The translations under genes and the position numbers were made by a program. A model generated the notes under the pieces. It had not been told where the DNA came from and did no database searches. It saw only the letters and a program-made list of their open reading frames with translations. This document shows positions 7,641 through 14,312 of a stretch of 38,743 nucleotides of DNA, piece by piece (the stretch's first letter is position 1; each line of letters begins with the position of its first letter). Origin of the DNA: Bacillota bacterium (lineage in GTDB: Bacteria; Bacillota; Clostridia; CAKSNL01; HGM11501); NCBI GenBank assembly GCA_030705805.1, contig JAUZPY010000006.1, positions 1 to 38,743 on the forward strand. Direction: 5' to 3'.

Positions 7641-7752
7641 CCCTTTCTAGAAAATGCAAAATATGTAATATTGCAGAAGTAACCGGCATACTAATTGCAT
7701 AGAAATCTAAAATAAAAGAATTAAAAACGGGGCAAATGGAATAATAAAGATA

Positions 7753-8033
7753 CTTAGGCATAAGGGATTCGAACTCTATATGCCCTGCCCTTGTTAAATT
7801 TCCGTCCTTCTTATCTTGTGGATTTTGCAAGGCGTCAGGTGCTGCGATTCTTACGCACTGAAAAGACAAAAATTTTCCTAAGGGCGCACGTCGTAGAGTT
7901 TTTAAAGAGTAAATTTTTCGTAAGAAAAGGCAAAAGCACAGTGAATACGTATGTATTCACGAGCATTTTAACGCATTACTTTCGGGAAGTTTGCCTTTTA
8001 AAACCATATAGGGTTCGGCTCCCTTATGCTTAG
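7753..8033. mobile_element. MITE-like element with 29-bp terminal inverted repeats
   Basis: The left end 7753-7782 and right end 8005-8033 are inverted repeats matching at about 24 of 29 positions with one indel; the shared core is CATAAGGGA..CGAAC..CTATATG. The element is about 280 bp and lies between sigK and acpP. Its ends resemble a tRNA T-arm (GGGTTCGGCTCCC at 8011-8023). An 80-codon frame opening at a TTG (7791) spans the interior, but it has no good ribosome site and no family I recognise, so I do not call a gene. The interior also holds GTGAATACG-TATGTATTCAC. Related ends occur at 5141-5162 and 10293-10323. Confidence 0.6.
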
Positions 8034-8084
8034 CCTTGTAAAATACAAAGCATTATTTGTGGGGATAATATGATAAAAATATGC

Positions 8085-8113
8085 TTGATTTTTTTACCGG
8101 TATGGAATATACT
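8085..8113 (+). promoter_or_regulatory. Sigma-A promoter of the first acyl carrier protein gene
   Basis: TTGATT (8085-8090), 17 bp, TATACT (8108-8113). It lies 50 bp outside the MITE right end and about 55 bp before the start codon. No AGCAC-N5-GTGCT operator is present here, unlike the fab promoters. Confidence 0.6.
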
Positions 8114-8168
8114 ACTACTATAAAAAAATTGACATAAGTTCATAATAAACAGAAAGGGTTGGATGATA

Positions 8169-8390
8169 ATGGAATTTGAAAAGATCAGAGACATTATAGT
8201 AGAGCAGTTCGGAGTTGATGAAGATTCTGTAGCATTGGATACTGCATTCAAGGATTTAGGTGATTCTATGGACCTTATCGAATTGATTATGAGTCTGGAA
8301 GAAGAATTTGACCTTGAAATTGCGGACGAAGATGTTGATGAAATAAAGACAGTAAACGATGCGGTGGAATATATTAAATCTAATTCATAA
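8169..8390 (+). CDS. Acyl carrier protein with shortened phosphopantetheine motif
   Basis: This 73-aa acidic four-helix protein is an acyl carrier protein. The modified serine is in DLGDSMDLIELIM (Ser33). Standard carriers read LG-x-DSL; here one residue between Gly and Asp is missing and Met replaces Leu, so recognition by the pantetheine transferase or partner enzymes may differ. The AGAAAGGG site suits ATG 8169 (10 nt) or the in-frame ATG 8163 (4 nt). The gene has its own promoter and terminator and sits before rnc, the classic acpP-rnc arrangement. A second, canonical carrier gene is in the fab operon at 15304. It may serve lipid synthesis or a special acyl pathway. Confidence 0.88.
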   Translation: MEFEKIRDIIVEQFGVDEDSVALDTAFKDLGDSMDLIELIMSLEEEFDLEIADEDVDEIKTVNDAVEYIKSNS

Positions 8391-8440
8391 GCTGGCAAAA
8401 TAAAGCCTGGCCGTAATTTAATAATATATTTTGTTATTTT

Positions 8441-8478
8441 ATCCCGGTCAAAAAGCTTTTTGACCGGGATATTTTTTT
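8441..8478 (+). terminator. Strong intrinsic terminator after the first acyl carrier gene
   Basis: Positions 8441-8470 are a perfect 30-nt palindrome with arms ATCCCGGTCAAAAAG and CTTTTTGACCGGGAT, followed by seven or more T. Confidence 0.93.
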
Positions 8479-8491
8479 GGAATAACTAAAG

Positions 8492-8540
8492 GCCTGTATA
8501 TTTAATAATAGGAATAAAGTATATACTATTATTTACAGGC
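8492..8540 (+). ncRNA. Stem-loop in the rnc leader
   Basis: GCCTGTA (8492-8498) pairs with TACAGGC (8534-8540), and AATAATAG (8504-8511) with CTATTATT (8526-8533). A 5-nt bulge on the left arm separates the two helices and the loop is 14 nt. It lies 57 bp before the RNase III start codon. In several bacteria RNase III cleaves a hairpin in its own leader, and this one could play that part. Confidence 0.5.
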
Positions 8541-8596
8541 AACTATAGCCTTAAGCAAAAATATGGTTTAGGGCGGAATTATATAGGGGTGATGCC

Positions 8597-9265
8597 ATGG
8601 ACGGTTTTTATAAAGCCATAGGCTATGTTTTTAAAAACGAGAAACTTGCAAAAGAAGCACTTACACATAGTTCATATGCAAACGAGCAGGTGGTAAAAAG
8701 CTATGAACGTCTTGAATTTTTAGGGGATTCGGTTTTAAGTACAGTAATCAGTGAATATTTGTTTATAAAGTTTCCTAAGCTTACAGAAGGTGAACTGACA
8801 AAGCTTAGGGCATCTATTGTGTGTGAAAGAAGCCTTTCGGAAGTGGCAATTTCTCTTGGAATCGGTGAGTTTATCTATTTTAACAAGGGTGAAGAAGCTT
8901 CCGGAGGCAGAACAAGAATTTCTATTCTTGCAGATATAGTAGAGGCAATTATTGCCGGTATATTCATTGATTCCGGTATTGAAGAGTCGAAAAAGTGGGT
9001 TTTAAAAAATCTTGAAAGCGTGCTTGCTAAGGCAGAGGAAGGTAAAGCATTTCAAGATTATAAAACCGAGCTGCAGGAATATGTTCAGGGGAAAGGCATT
9101 GATGATTTAACTTATGTGATGACCGGGGAGGAAGGTCCTGCGCACAGAAGGCTATTTAGGTATCAGGTGAAAGTTAGTGATAAAGTGCTTGGGGAAGGCT
9201 TCGGTACCACTAAAAAAGAGGCAGAGCAGATGGCAGCGAAAGCCGCTCTGGGTCAATGTGAGTAA
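8597..9265 (+). CDS. rnc: Ribonuclease III
   Basis: This 222-aa endonuclease cuts double-stranded RNA in rRNA processing and mRNA turnover. The catalytic domain (about 1-145) has the signature YERLEFLGDSVL with the metal-binding Glu and Asp, and a second acidic cluster in LADIVEAIIAGIF. The double-stranded-RNA-binding domain occupies about 150-222 (DYKTELQEYVQGKG to KKEAEQMAAKAAL). ATG 8597 follows AGGGGTGA at about 5-nt spacing. The last codons overlap the GTG start of the next gene by 8 bp, so the two are translationally coupled. The smc and ftsY genes usually found further downstream in Firmicutes are absent here. Confidence 0.95.
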   Translation: MDGFYKAIGYVFKNEKLAKEALTHSSYANEQVVKSYERLEFLGDSVLSTVISEYLFIKFPKLTEGELTKLRASIVCERSLSEVAISLGIGEFIYFNKGEEASGGRTRISILADIVEAIIAGIFIDSGIEESKKWVLKNLESVLAKAEEGKAFQDYKTELQEYVQGKGIDDLTYVMTGEEGPAHRRLFRYQVKVSDKVLGEGFGTTKKEAEQMAAKAALGQCE

Positions 9266-10253
9266 GGCTAATATACCTATTTTTATAGCACACAGGGGGT
9301 GTCAAAATAACTGTGTGTTTTGTAACCAGAAGCGCATAACGGGTACTATTGATGATGTGACCCCTGAAAAGGCCAGACAGTTAATCCTTGAAGGCTTATC
9401 TTATATGAACAGAGATACCTTGGAAATTGCTTTTTTTGGGGGAAGCTTTACCGGCATACCGATAGACAGTCAGACAGCGCTTCTTTCGGCGGCAAAAGAA
9501 TTTGTTGATAATAATCATGTGACAGGCATACGTATTTCCACGCGGCCTGACTACATAAGTGATGAAATATTAGATAACCTAAAAAGGTATAGCGTAACTT
9601 CCATCGAATTAGGCGCTCAATCAATGGATGATTCAGTATTGGCTTTATCAAAACGCGGACATTCTTCAATTCATGTAGTAAATGCATCGGAAATGATAAA
9701 ATCGTATGGATTTGAACTGGGGCTTCAGATGATGACGGGGCTTCCCGGGTCAAGTGATGAAAAAGATTTGTATACTTGTAATGAATTTATAAAATTAAGG
9801 CCGAAAACAGTGAGAATTTATCCCACTTTGGTATTGAAAGACACATACTTAAATGAAATGTATGAAAACGGAGAGTATATTCCGGAGGACATTGAATCGG
9901 CAGTGATGCTTAGTGCCAAACTGTATGATAAATTTGACCGGGAGAATATTGATATCATAAGAGTGGGCCTTCAGCCTTCAAAAAGCCTGGAAGAATCCTT
10001 TGTGGCAGGGCCATATCATCCTTCATTTGGAGAAATGGCTCAAAGCAGAGTGATCTATAACAGGATCTTAGAAAAGATAAATAACTATAATCTTAAAGAA
10101 CCTATCATTACCTCCGAAAAACGTTTCATGAGCAAGCTAATCGGTCAAAAACGAGAGAACATGCTTAGATTTGAGAGAGAACTGGGCTATGTCCCTAAAA
10201 TTATTGAAGGCGGTTGTGGCATTCATTTAGACGAATATATCATCTGGAAATAA
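9258..10253 (+). CDS. Elp3-like radical SAM protein
   Basis: This 331-aa protein carries the radical SAM cluster motif Cys-x3-Cys-x2-Cys in HRGCQNNCVFCNQKRITG near the N-terminus, followed by IAFFGGSFTGIP, the usual glycine-rich SAM-binding strand. It belongs to the bacterial Elp3-like/MiaB-NifB group often encoded between rnc and smc in Firmicutes. Its substrate is unknown; it lacks the acetyltransferase domain of true Elp3. The GTG at 9258 overlaps the end of rnc and is preferred; an open frame to 9177 lies wholly inside rnc in another frame. It should be cytoplasmic and oxygen-sensitive. Confidence 0.85.
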   Translation: MSKANIPIFIAHRGCQNNCVFCNQKRITGTIDDVTPEKARQLILEGLSYMNRDTLEIAFFGGSFTGIPIDSQTALLSAAKEFVDNNHVTGIRISTRPDYISDEILDNLKRYSVTSIELGAQSMDDSVLALSKRGHSSIHVVNASEMIKSYGFELGLQMMTGLPGSSDEKDLYTCNEFIKLRPKTVRIYPTLVLKDTYLNEMYENGEYIPEDIESAVMLSAKLYDKFDRENIDIIRVGLQPSKSLEESFVAGPYHPSFGEMAQSRVIYNRILEKINNYNLKEPIITSEKRFMSKLIGQKRENMLRFERELGYVPKIIEGGCGIHLDEYIIWK

Positions 10254-10292
10254 AAAAGACTGCCGGGAAAACTGCCCGAAGGAAAAATAGTT

Positions 10293-10323
10293 AAGCATAA
10301 GGAAGTTAGACTCCCTTATGCTT
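10293..10323. repeat. Short inverted repeat sharing the MITE end sequence
   Basis: AAGCATAAGGAAG (10293-10305) and CTCCCTTATGCTT (10311-10323) form a 13-bp imperfect stem with a 5-nt loop. The arms equal the outer ends of the element at 7753-8033, so this may be a solo or collapsed copy. It could also act as a terminator for the radical SAM gene. Confidence 0.6.
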
Positions 10324-10335
10324 TTAACAAAAAAG

Positions 10336-10375
10336 GCGCTTTGATTAGGTATAAAAACCTTTTCAAGGCGCATTT
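10336..10375. terminator. Probable bidirectional terminator
   Basis: A 15-bp stem with two mismatches (left arm 10336-10350 starting GCGCTTTGA, right arm 10357-10371 ending TCAAGGCGC) has an A-run on its left and ATTTTAT on its right. It lies between the convergent radical SAM gene and the AEC permease gene. Confidence 0.7.
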
Positions 10376-10436
10376 TATATTTTAAAGTGATTTTTACTTG
10401 TACACTATTACAAATTCATTTTGCAAATAGCACCTT

Positions 10437-11399
10437 TTATATTATGGGTACAATGTAACCAAGGTAAGTAAGTAAAAATATCCACAGGAACAACGTGAGA
10501 ATTGCCAGGCTTGTTCCAAACACAACCAGCTGTCCCGCAAGCTCATAGTCACACCCCATTTGATGCGCCATGGTATATGAAGATACAGCAGTCGGGGAAG
10601 CAAACAGCGATAGCAAAATCGCAAGTTCTCTGTTCCTGAATCCTAATAAAATTGCAATCGTTAAAAAAACGGCAGGAACAATTACAAGCTTGCCAAGGAT
10701 GCCCCAAATTATTGGTGTAATATTGCCCCGTATGCTTTTGAAATTAAGCGAGGCACCTAAGGCGATTAAAGCAAGAGGTGTCGCAATTTGAGCAATTTCG
10801 CTGATGGTATTATCCAGTAATGAGGGAAGCTTGATTGAACTTAAAAGCAATAAAAAACCAAGCGAGGAACCTATGATAAGAGGATTGGTTACGATTCCTT
10901 TTAATATTTTTTTATAGCTAGGGCTGCCGCTTCGAAAGACCTCCAGCGCTACAACAGCAAGGACATTGAAAATAGGCACTATAATTGCTATAAGGATTGA
11001 TGCGGCTCCGTCTATGCTTCCGTCAGCATAAAGATTCTGTGCAAGGGGCAGGCCTAATATTAAAAAATTGCTTCTGAATATACCTTGTATTAATACACCA
11101 CGACGACAAGGTTCTTTCACAATTAAAGGTATGATTATAAATAAAATAATAAAGCTTAAAATTACCGATCCCGCAGCATAAGAAATAAGCTTTGCATCAA
11201 ATATATCGTTAATTTTAGAGTGGTATACGTTTATGCAAACCGATGTAGGAAGAAATATTTTAAATACCGAACTATTAAGCTTATTTACTGTGTTTTCATC
11301 AAATATTTTTGTTTGTCTTAACAAAAAGCCTAAAGCCAGAAGTACAAATAAGGGAAATACTATGGAAAAGGATAGAAATAGACTGGTCAACAAAAACAC
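10437..11399 (-). CDS. AEC-family (auxin efflux carrier type) permease
   Basis: This is a 320-aa integral membrane protein with about ten hydrophobic segments and the AEC/membrane-transport fold: an N-terminal half beginning SIVFPLFVLLALGFLLRQ, a polar linker around ISEIAQIATPLALIALGASLNF, and a C-terminal half with SPTAVSSYTMAHQMG. Bacterial members export organic acids or other small anions, and the substrate here cannot be told. The start is uncertain: GTG 11399 sits too close to AAAGGA, while the in-frame TTG at 11393 has about 7-nt spacing. It is transcribed away from the GH3 gene, whose promoter begins 50 bp upstream of it. It looks monocistronic. Confidence 0.88.
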   Translation of the reverse strand: MFLLTSLFLSFSIVFPLFVLLALGFLLRQTKIFDENTVNKLNSSVFKIFLPTSVCINVYHSKINDIFDAKLISYAAGSVILSFIILFIIIPLIVKEPCRRGVLIQGIFRSNFLILGLPLAQNLYADGSIDGAASILIAIIVPIFNVLAVVALEVFRSGSPSYKKILKGIVTNPLIIGSSLGFLLLLSSIKLPSLLDNTISEIAQIATPLALIALGASLNFKSIRGNITPIIWGILGKLVIVPAVFLTIAILLGFRNRELAILLSLFASPTAVSSYTMAHQMGCDYELAGQLVVFGTSLAILTLFLWIFLLTYLGYIVPII

Positions 11400-11449
11400 T
11401 TCCTTTGTTTCTTATCATAGCATATAATTTTTACTTATGCAATTTATTA

Positions 11450-11478
11450 TTGAAAGAAACTGGTCTAAGTGTTATAAT
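11450..11478 (+). promoter_or_regulatory. Sigma-A promoter of the GH3 gene
   Basis: TTGAAA (11450-11455), 17 bp, TATAAT (11473-11478). It is 31 bp before the start codon. Confidence 0.75.
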
Positions 11479-11508
11479 AAATATTATTGTGAAGTATGGA
11501 GGATCGAT

Positions 11509-12708
11509 ATGTGGAGAAGAGTGAAAGCAATACTACTTTTAATAGCCTTTTTAATAACTCTTGCGTACCTGACAATTATTGGATTGCCTGAATATCGGGA
11601 CTTGAAAAAACAAAATAATGATAATGCGAAAACTGGTGTATCTAAAGTAAGCGATATGGAGTCAAAAGCTAAAGATGTACTCAATGATATGACTTTGGAA
11701 GAAAAAGTTTATCAAATGTTTATGGTTACACCTGAAGCTGTTACAGGGCTCGGACAAGTTACCCAGGCAGGTGATACTACAAAAGAAGCTCTTAATAACT
11801 ATCCTGTGGGGGGGATTATTTATTTTGCCCAAAACTTTATTTCACCGGATCAGACTTCTTTGATGATAAAAAATACTCAAAAGTTTTCTAAAATTCCTCT
11901 TTTTATAGGAGTAGATGAAGAGGGCGGAAAGGTTGCCCGTCTCGGTAATAACGATAAAATGGGCGTAACCAAATATCCGCCTATGGCCCAGGTAGGTAAA
12001 ACCGGAGATGAAAATAAGGCGTATGACGTGGGAAAAACTCTGGGAAAGGAGCTATCGGATCTTGGATTTAACTTGGATTTTGCACCGGTTTCCGATATAG
12101 TAACAAATCCGGAAAATAAAGTCATTGGGGATCGTGCATTTTCTACCGATGCAAAGATGGACGCAAAAATGGTTTCGGCAGTTGTCAAAGGACTACAGGA
12201 AAATAAAGTATCTGCGTGTCTTAAACATTTCCCGGGGCATGGCAGCACCTCTGCTGATACACACAATGGCTATGCCCAGACAACTCGCACGGAAGATGAA
12301 CTGAAAGCTTTGGAGTTTATTCCTTTTGAAGCAGGAATAAAAGAAGGTTCGGATTTTGTTATGGTTTCTCATATAAGCGCTGTTAATATTGATTCATCAG
12401 GCGCTCCGGCAACCCTTTCTGAAAAAATTGTCGGGGGCCTACTTCGTGGGAATTTGGGCTTTAACGGAATCATAATTACTGATGCTATGAACATGGGCGC
12501 TATTGTTAAAAACTATTCACCGGAAGAAGCGGCAGCTTTATCTGTCTTGGCGGGATGTGATATTATCCTGATGCCGGAAGATTTAAAAAGAGCAGCAGAC
12601 GGCGTAATACAGGCAATTAACAGTGGAAAAATTACAGAGGCTAGGATTAATGAAAGCGTATTAAGAATTCTGACTTTAAAAGCCCAAAAAGGCATGTTAG
12701 ACAAATAA
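11509..12708 (+). CDS. Glycoside hydrolase family 3, NagZ-like beta-N-acetylhexosaminidase
   Basis: This 399-aa protein has one N-terminal membrane segment (about residues 7-25) and a single GH3 (beta/alpha)8 domain outside the cell. Family markers are KHFPGHGSTSADTHNG, which carries the Asp-His acid/base pair typical of NagZ enzymes, and IIITDAMNMGAI with the nucleophile Asp. Such enzymes remove beta-linked N-acetylglucosamine from peptidoglycan fragments or glycans. ATG 11509 has TGGAGG 6 nt upstream; the longer frame to 11437 covers the promoter and is rejected. The products would feed the nagA-nagB pathway at 33.4 kb. It stands alone. The second GH3 domain of plant-type enzymes is absent, as is normal for NagZ. 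Confidence 0.92.
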   Translation: MWRRVKAILLLIAFLITLAYLTIIGLPEYRDLKKQNNDNAKTGVSKVSDMESKAKDVLNDMTLEEKVYQMFMVTPEAVTGLGQVTQAGDTTKEALNNYPVGGIIYFAQNFISPDQTSLMIKNTQKFSKIPLFIGVDEEGGKVARLGNNDKMGVTKYPPMAQVGKTGDENKAYDVGKTLGKELSDLGFNLDFAPVSDIVTNPENKVIGDRAFSTDAKMDAKMVSAVVKGLQENKVSACLKHFPGHGSTSADTHNGYAQTTRTEDELKALEFIPFEAGIKEGSDFVMVSHISAVNIDSSGAPATLSEKIVGGLLRGNLGFNGIIITDAMNMGAIVKNYSPEEAAALSVLAGCDIILMPEDLKRAADGVIQAINSGKITEARINESVLRILTLKAQKGMLDK

Positions 12709-12963
12709 AACTCTAAAAGCTTTATAATAAAAATTTGCTAATAGGGAAGTTTGAAATGGTGGTTTGTAAATGGCTGATTTCCTGAAGATATAATCTTATA
12801 GGGTATTTTTAAACCTACAGATGAGTACAAGGGAAAATTCCCGACAATTGATAAGTGTGACTATTGGGAGACAGCCCAGTAGGAGATTAGTTGACTATCT
12901 GAACTTGCTCCGGAGAAGTCTATTTTATAAAAGGTAAATATTTGAAAATATTGGGCTAAACTA
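12709..12963 (+). other. Non-coding interval with hairpins, possible structured RNA
   Basis: There is no gene between the GH3 stop and the tetR promoter. Hairpins include GGGAA-aa-TTCCC (12831-12842), CTATTGGG with CCCAGTAG (12861-12868 / 12875-12882) and the palindrome CTCCGGAG near 12909. I could not match it to a riboswitch class I know. A TATAAT at 12723-12728 or 12789-12794 might start a short transcript, but neither has a good -35. Confidence 0.35.
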
Positions 12964-12992
12964 TTGACAAATGAAATGACTTATGGTAATAT
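12964..12992 (+). promoter_or_regulatory. Sigma-A promoter of the tetR gene
   Basis: TTGACA (12964-12969), 17 bp, TAATAT (12987-12992). The -35 matches the consensus exactly. The start site should fall within the operator that follows. Confidence 0.85.
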
Positions 12993-12994
12993 CA

Positions 12995-13017
12995 TTTCAG
13001 CACACAGCGTGCTGAAA
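12995..13017 (+). promoter_or_regulatory. Operator 1: perfect palindrome over the tetR transcription start
   Basis: TTTCAGCAC (12995-13003) and GTGCTGAAA (13009-13017) are perfect 9-bp arms around a 5-bp spacer, placed 2 bp after the -10 box. A repressor bound here would block its own promoter. The core AGCAC-N5-GTGCT recurs four more times before fabH. Confidence 0.85.
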
Positions 13018-13049
13018 CTTCTGTATTTGGTTTGAAAAGGGTGTTTTTT

Positions 13050-13631
13050 GTGGCATATTCAAAAGGAACAAAGCTTGAAGATGAAATTTCAGAAGAAATT
13101 ATTGCGGTTGCTACCCAAATAGCATACACGGATGGCGTCGGGCATATAAGTGTTAAAAGGATACTTTCTGAGCTTGGAGTTACCAACAGGGTATTTTATA
13201 ACCGTTTCAGGAACTTAGACGATGTGCTTGTAGTTGTGTATGACAGGATAATGAACCAAATGCGTGAGTGTATTTCGCAAGGCTATGACGAGAGCAAGGA
13301 TTATTTTGAATACTTGATAGATCTGGCCGTTACGGTTTTGCGTAAAACCTATGAGGATAAATTGCATTTCAGTCATTATATGTTTGAATACGACTCATAC
13401 AAGGACAGCAACAGAAATTGGTGGATTGACCATATGATACCGATTTTTGACTATGGCATTGAAAAAGGTTTATTAAGGAAAATGGACACGAGGCTACTCG
13501 GTTATTCCATCTGGTGCTTTTTGAGAGGCTTTAATGCAGACGCTGTGGGCGGAGGACTGACTTTTGAAGAGGCCTTAGATTCATTTAAGCTCGGTATTAA
13601 TTGCTTTTTAGAAGGTATGAAAAAAAGATAA
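13050..13631 (+). CDS. TetR-family regulator, predicted repressor of the fab operon
   Basis: This 193-aa protein has an N-terminal TetR helix-turn-helix (about residues 15-62: EEIIAVATQIAYTDGVGHIS, then ILSELGVTNRVFYNRFRN) and an all-helical ligand/dimer domain. GTG 13050 is chosen because AAAAGGG lies about 8 nt upstream; the in-frame TTG at 13032 precedes that site. Its promoter carries a perfect palindrome, and four copies of the same core lie between it and fabH, so autoregulation and control of fatty-acid synthesis are strongly suggested. The ligand is probably an acyl-CoA or acyl-ACP, by analogy with FabR and FadR-type TetR proteins; that is inference. FapR and FabT, the usual Gram-positive regulators, belong to other families. 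Confidence 0.88.
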   Translation: MAYSKGTKLEDEISEEIIAVATQIAYTDGVGHISVKRILSELGVTNRVFYNRFRNLDDVLVVVYDRIMNQMRECISQGYDESKDYFEYLIDLAVTVLRKTYEDKLHFSHYMFEYDSYKDSNRNWWIDHMIPIFDYGIEKGLLRKMDTRLLGYSIWCFLRGFNADAVGGGLTFEEALDSFKLGINCFLEGMKKR

Positions 13632-13648
13632 CAGAGGGTATAAATGAA

Positions 13649-13673
13649 AAGAGAGAGAAATCTCTTCTTTTTC
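13649..13673 (+). terminator. Intrinsic terminator of tetR
   Basis: AAGAGA (13649-13654), a 6-nt loop and TCTCTT (13661-13666) are followed by CTTTTTC. The stem is short, so read-through into the fab leader is possible. Confidence 0.55.
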
Positions 13674-13678
13674 TGTAG

Positions 13679-13693
13679 AGCACATGGCGTGCT
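13679..13693 (+). promoter_or_regulatory. Operator 2: AGCAC-N5-GTGCT
   Basis: AGCAC (13679-13683) and GTGCT (13689-13693) flank a spacer ATGGC. It lies directly after the tetR terminator, with no clear promoter beside it. Confidence 0.7.
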
Positions 13694-13864
13694 GAGGATG
13701 CGCATAGGTTTATTTATATTTGAAACACATCCACATAATGTGGCTTGGTGCTGATAAGTGGGTGGGGCAGCTGTGTTTCTGACAAATGCAGCTTTACTTT
13801 AAATCCTGCCTCTAATAAAACCTGATGCAAAAATCAGTAGGGAAGTAAAGCGTGAGCGGAGCAG
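13694..13864 (+). other. Structured, gene-free part of the fab leader
   Basis: GCTTTACTT (13791-13799) pairs with AAGTAAAGC (13843-13851) around an inner hairpin CTGAT/ATCAG (13822-13826 / 13833-13837). CCACAT-a-ATGTGG (13731-13743) is a further palindrome. No ORF with a ribosome site is present. It may be a small RNA or part of an upstream-initiated leader. Confidence 0.4.
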
Positions 13865-13938
13865 TTAAACTTAATTTGAATTATGACTATATTTACAGGG
13901 CAAATTCCTGTAAAAAAATATTGAGCACGAGGTGTGCT
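13865..13938 (+). promoter_or_regulatory. fab module A: promoter, TTTACAG hairpin, operator 3
   Basis: TTAAAC (13865-13870), 17 bp and TATATT (13888-13893) form a weak sigma-A promoter. It runs into the palindrome TTTACAGG-N7-CCTGTAAA (13892-13914), an A-tract, and AGCAC-GAGGT-GTGCT (13924-13938). The same order recurs in modules B and C. Confidence 0.6.
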
Positions 13939-13970
13939 AAAGGTAGATAGAGTTCAGCCGACTTTTTATT

Positions 13971-13999
13971 TTGTTTAAGTATGTTCTATAAGGTATACT
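13971..13999 (+). promoter_or_regulatory. Candidate sigma-A promoter in the fab leader
   Basis: TTGTTT (13971-13976), 17 bp, TATACT (13994-13999). It lies between operators 3 and 4, so repressor bound at operator 4 could still act as a roadblock. Confidence 0.5.
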
Positions 14000-14067
14000 G
14001 TTAAAAGCGGGGATAAGATTTAAATAAAACATTTTATCTTACGGGTAAAGAGAGTTATATAAGAAAG

Positions 14068-14141
14068 TTTAATTAAAATCTACATGGTTTTATATTTACA
14101 GGGAGTTACCCTGTAAAAAAATATTGAGCACGAGGTGTGCT
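14068..14141 (+). promoter_or_regulatory. fab module B: promoter, TTTACAG hairpin, operator 4
   Basis: TTTAAT (14068-14073), 17 bp and TATATT (14091-14096) precede TTTACAGGG-AGTTA-CCCTGTAAA (14095-14117), an A-tract and AGCAC-GAGGT-GTGCT (14127-14141). The stretch from the hairpin's right arm through the operator is nearly identical to module A. Confidence 0.6.
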
Positions 14142-14213
14142 AAGAAGTGGTCAGTTTATTTGCTGATATTTACAGGAAATTCGTTCTTTGAAAAATGTAA
14201 GTATGATAAACAT

Positions 14214-14290
14214 TTGGAAGGTTAAAATTAAATCTATATATTGTTGTAATTTACAGTATTGCTGTAAAAAATGAGAGCACTAAATGTGCT
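14214..14290 (+). promoter_or_regulatory. fab module C: promoter, TTTACAG hairpin, operator 5
   Basis: TTGGAA (14214-14219), 17 bp and TATATT (14237-14242) precede TTTACAG-TATTG-CTGTAAA (14250-14268) and AGCAC-TAAAT-GTGCT (14276-14290). The hairpin has lost two base pairs on both sides together, and the operator spacer differs while the arms do not, so both palindromes look conserved. It ends 22 bp before fabH and is the nearest promoter to the operon. Confidence 0.65.
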
Positions 14291-14312
14291 AAAAATAGCC
14301 AAGGAGTGTATT

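Noticed and set aside
7753-7790. A tRNA on the minus strand, suggested by GAGTTCGAATCCC
   Set aside because: The T-stem does not pair properly and no acceptor, D or anticodon arm could be found; the inverted repeat with 8005-8033 explains the sequence better.
7791-8033. 80-codon frame inside the MITE-like element
   Set aside because: It starts at TTG without a good ribosome site, ends exactly in the terminal repeat, and shows no family I recognise; an accidental frame is more likely.
12811-12920. A known riboswitch (purine, c-di-GMP, THF, glycine or cobalamin class)
   Set aside because: None of the conserved cores I remember could be placed; kept only as a possible structured region.
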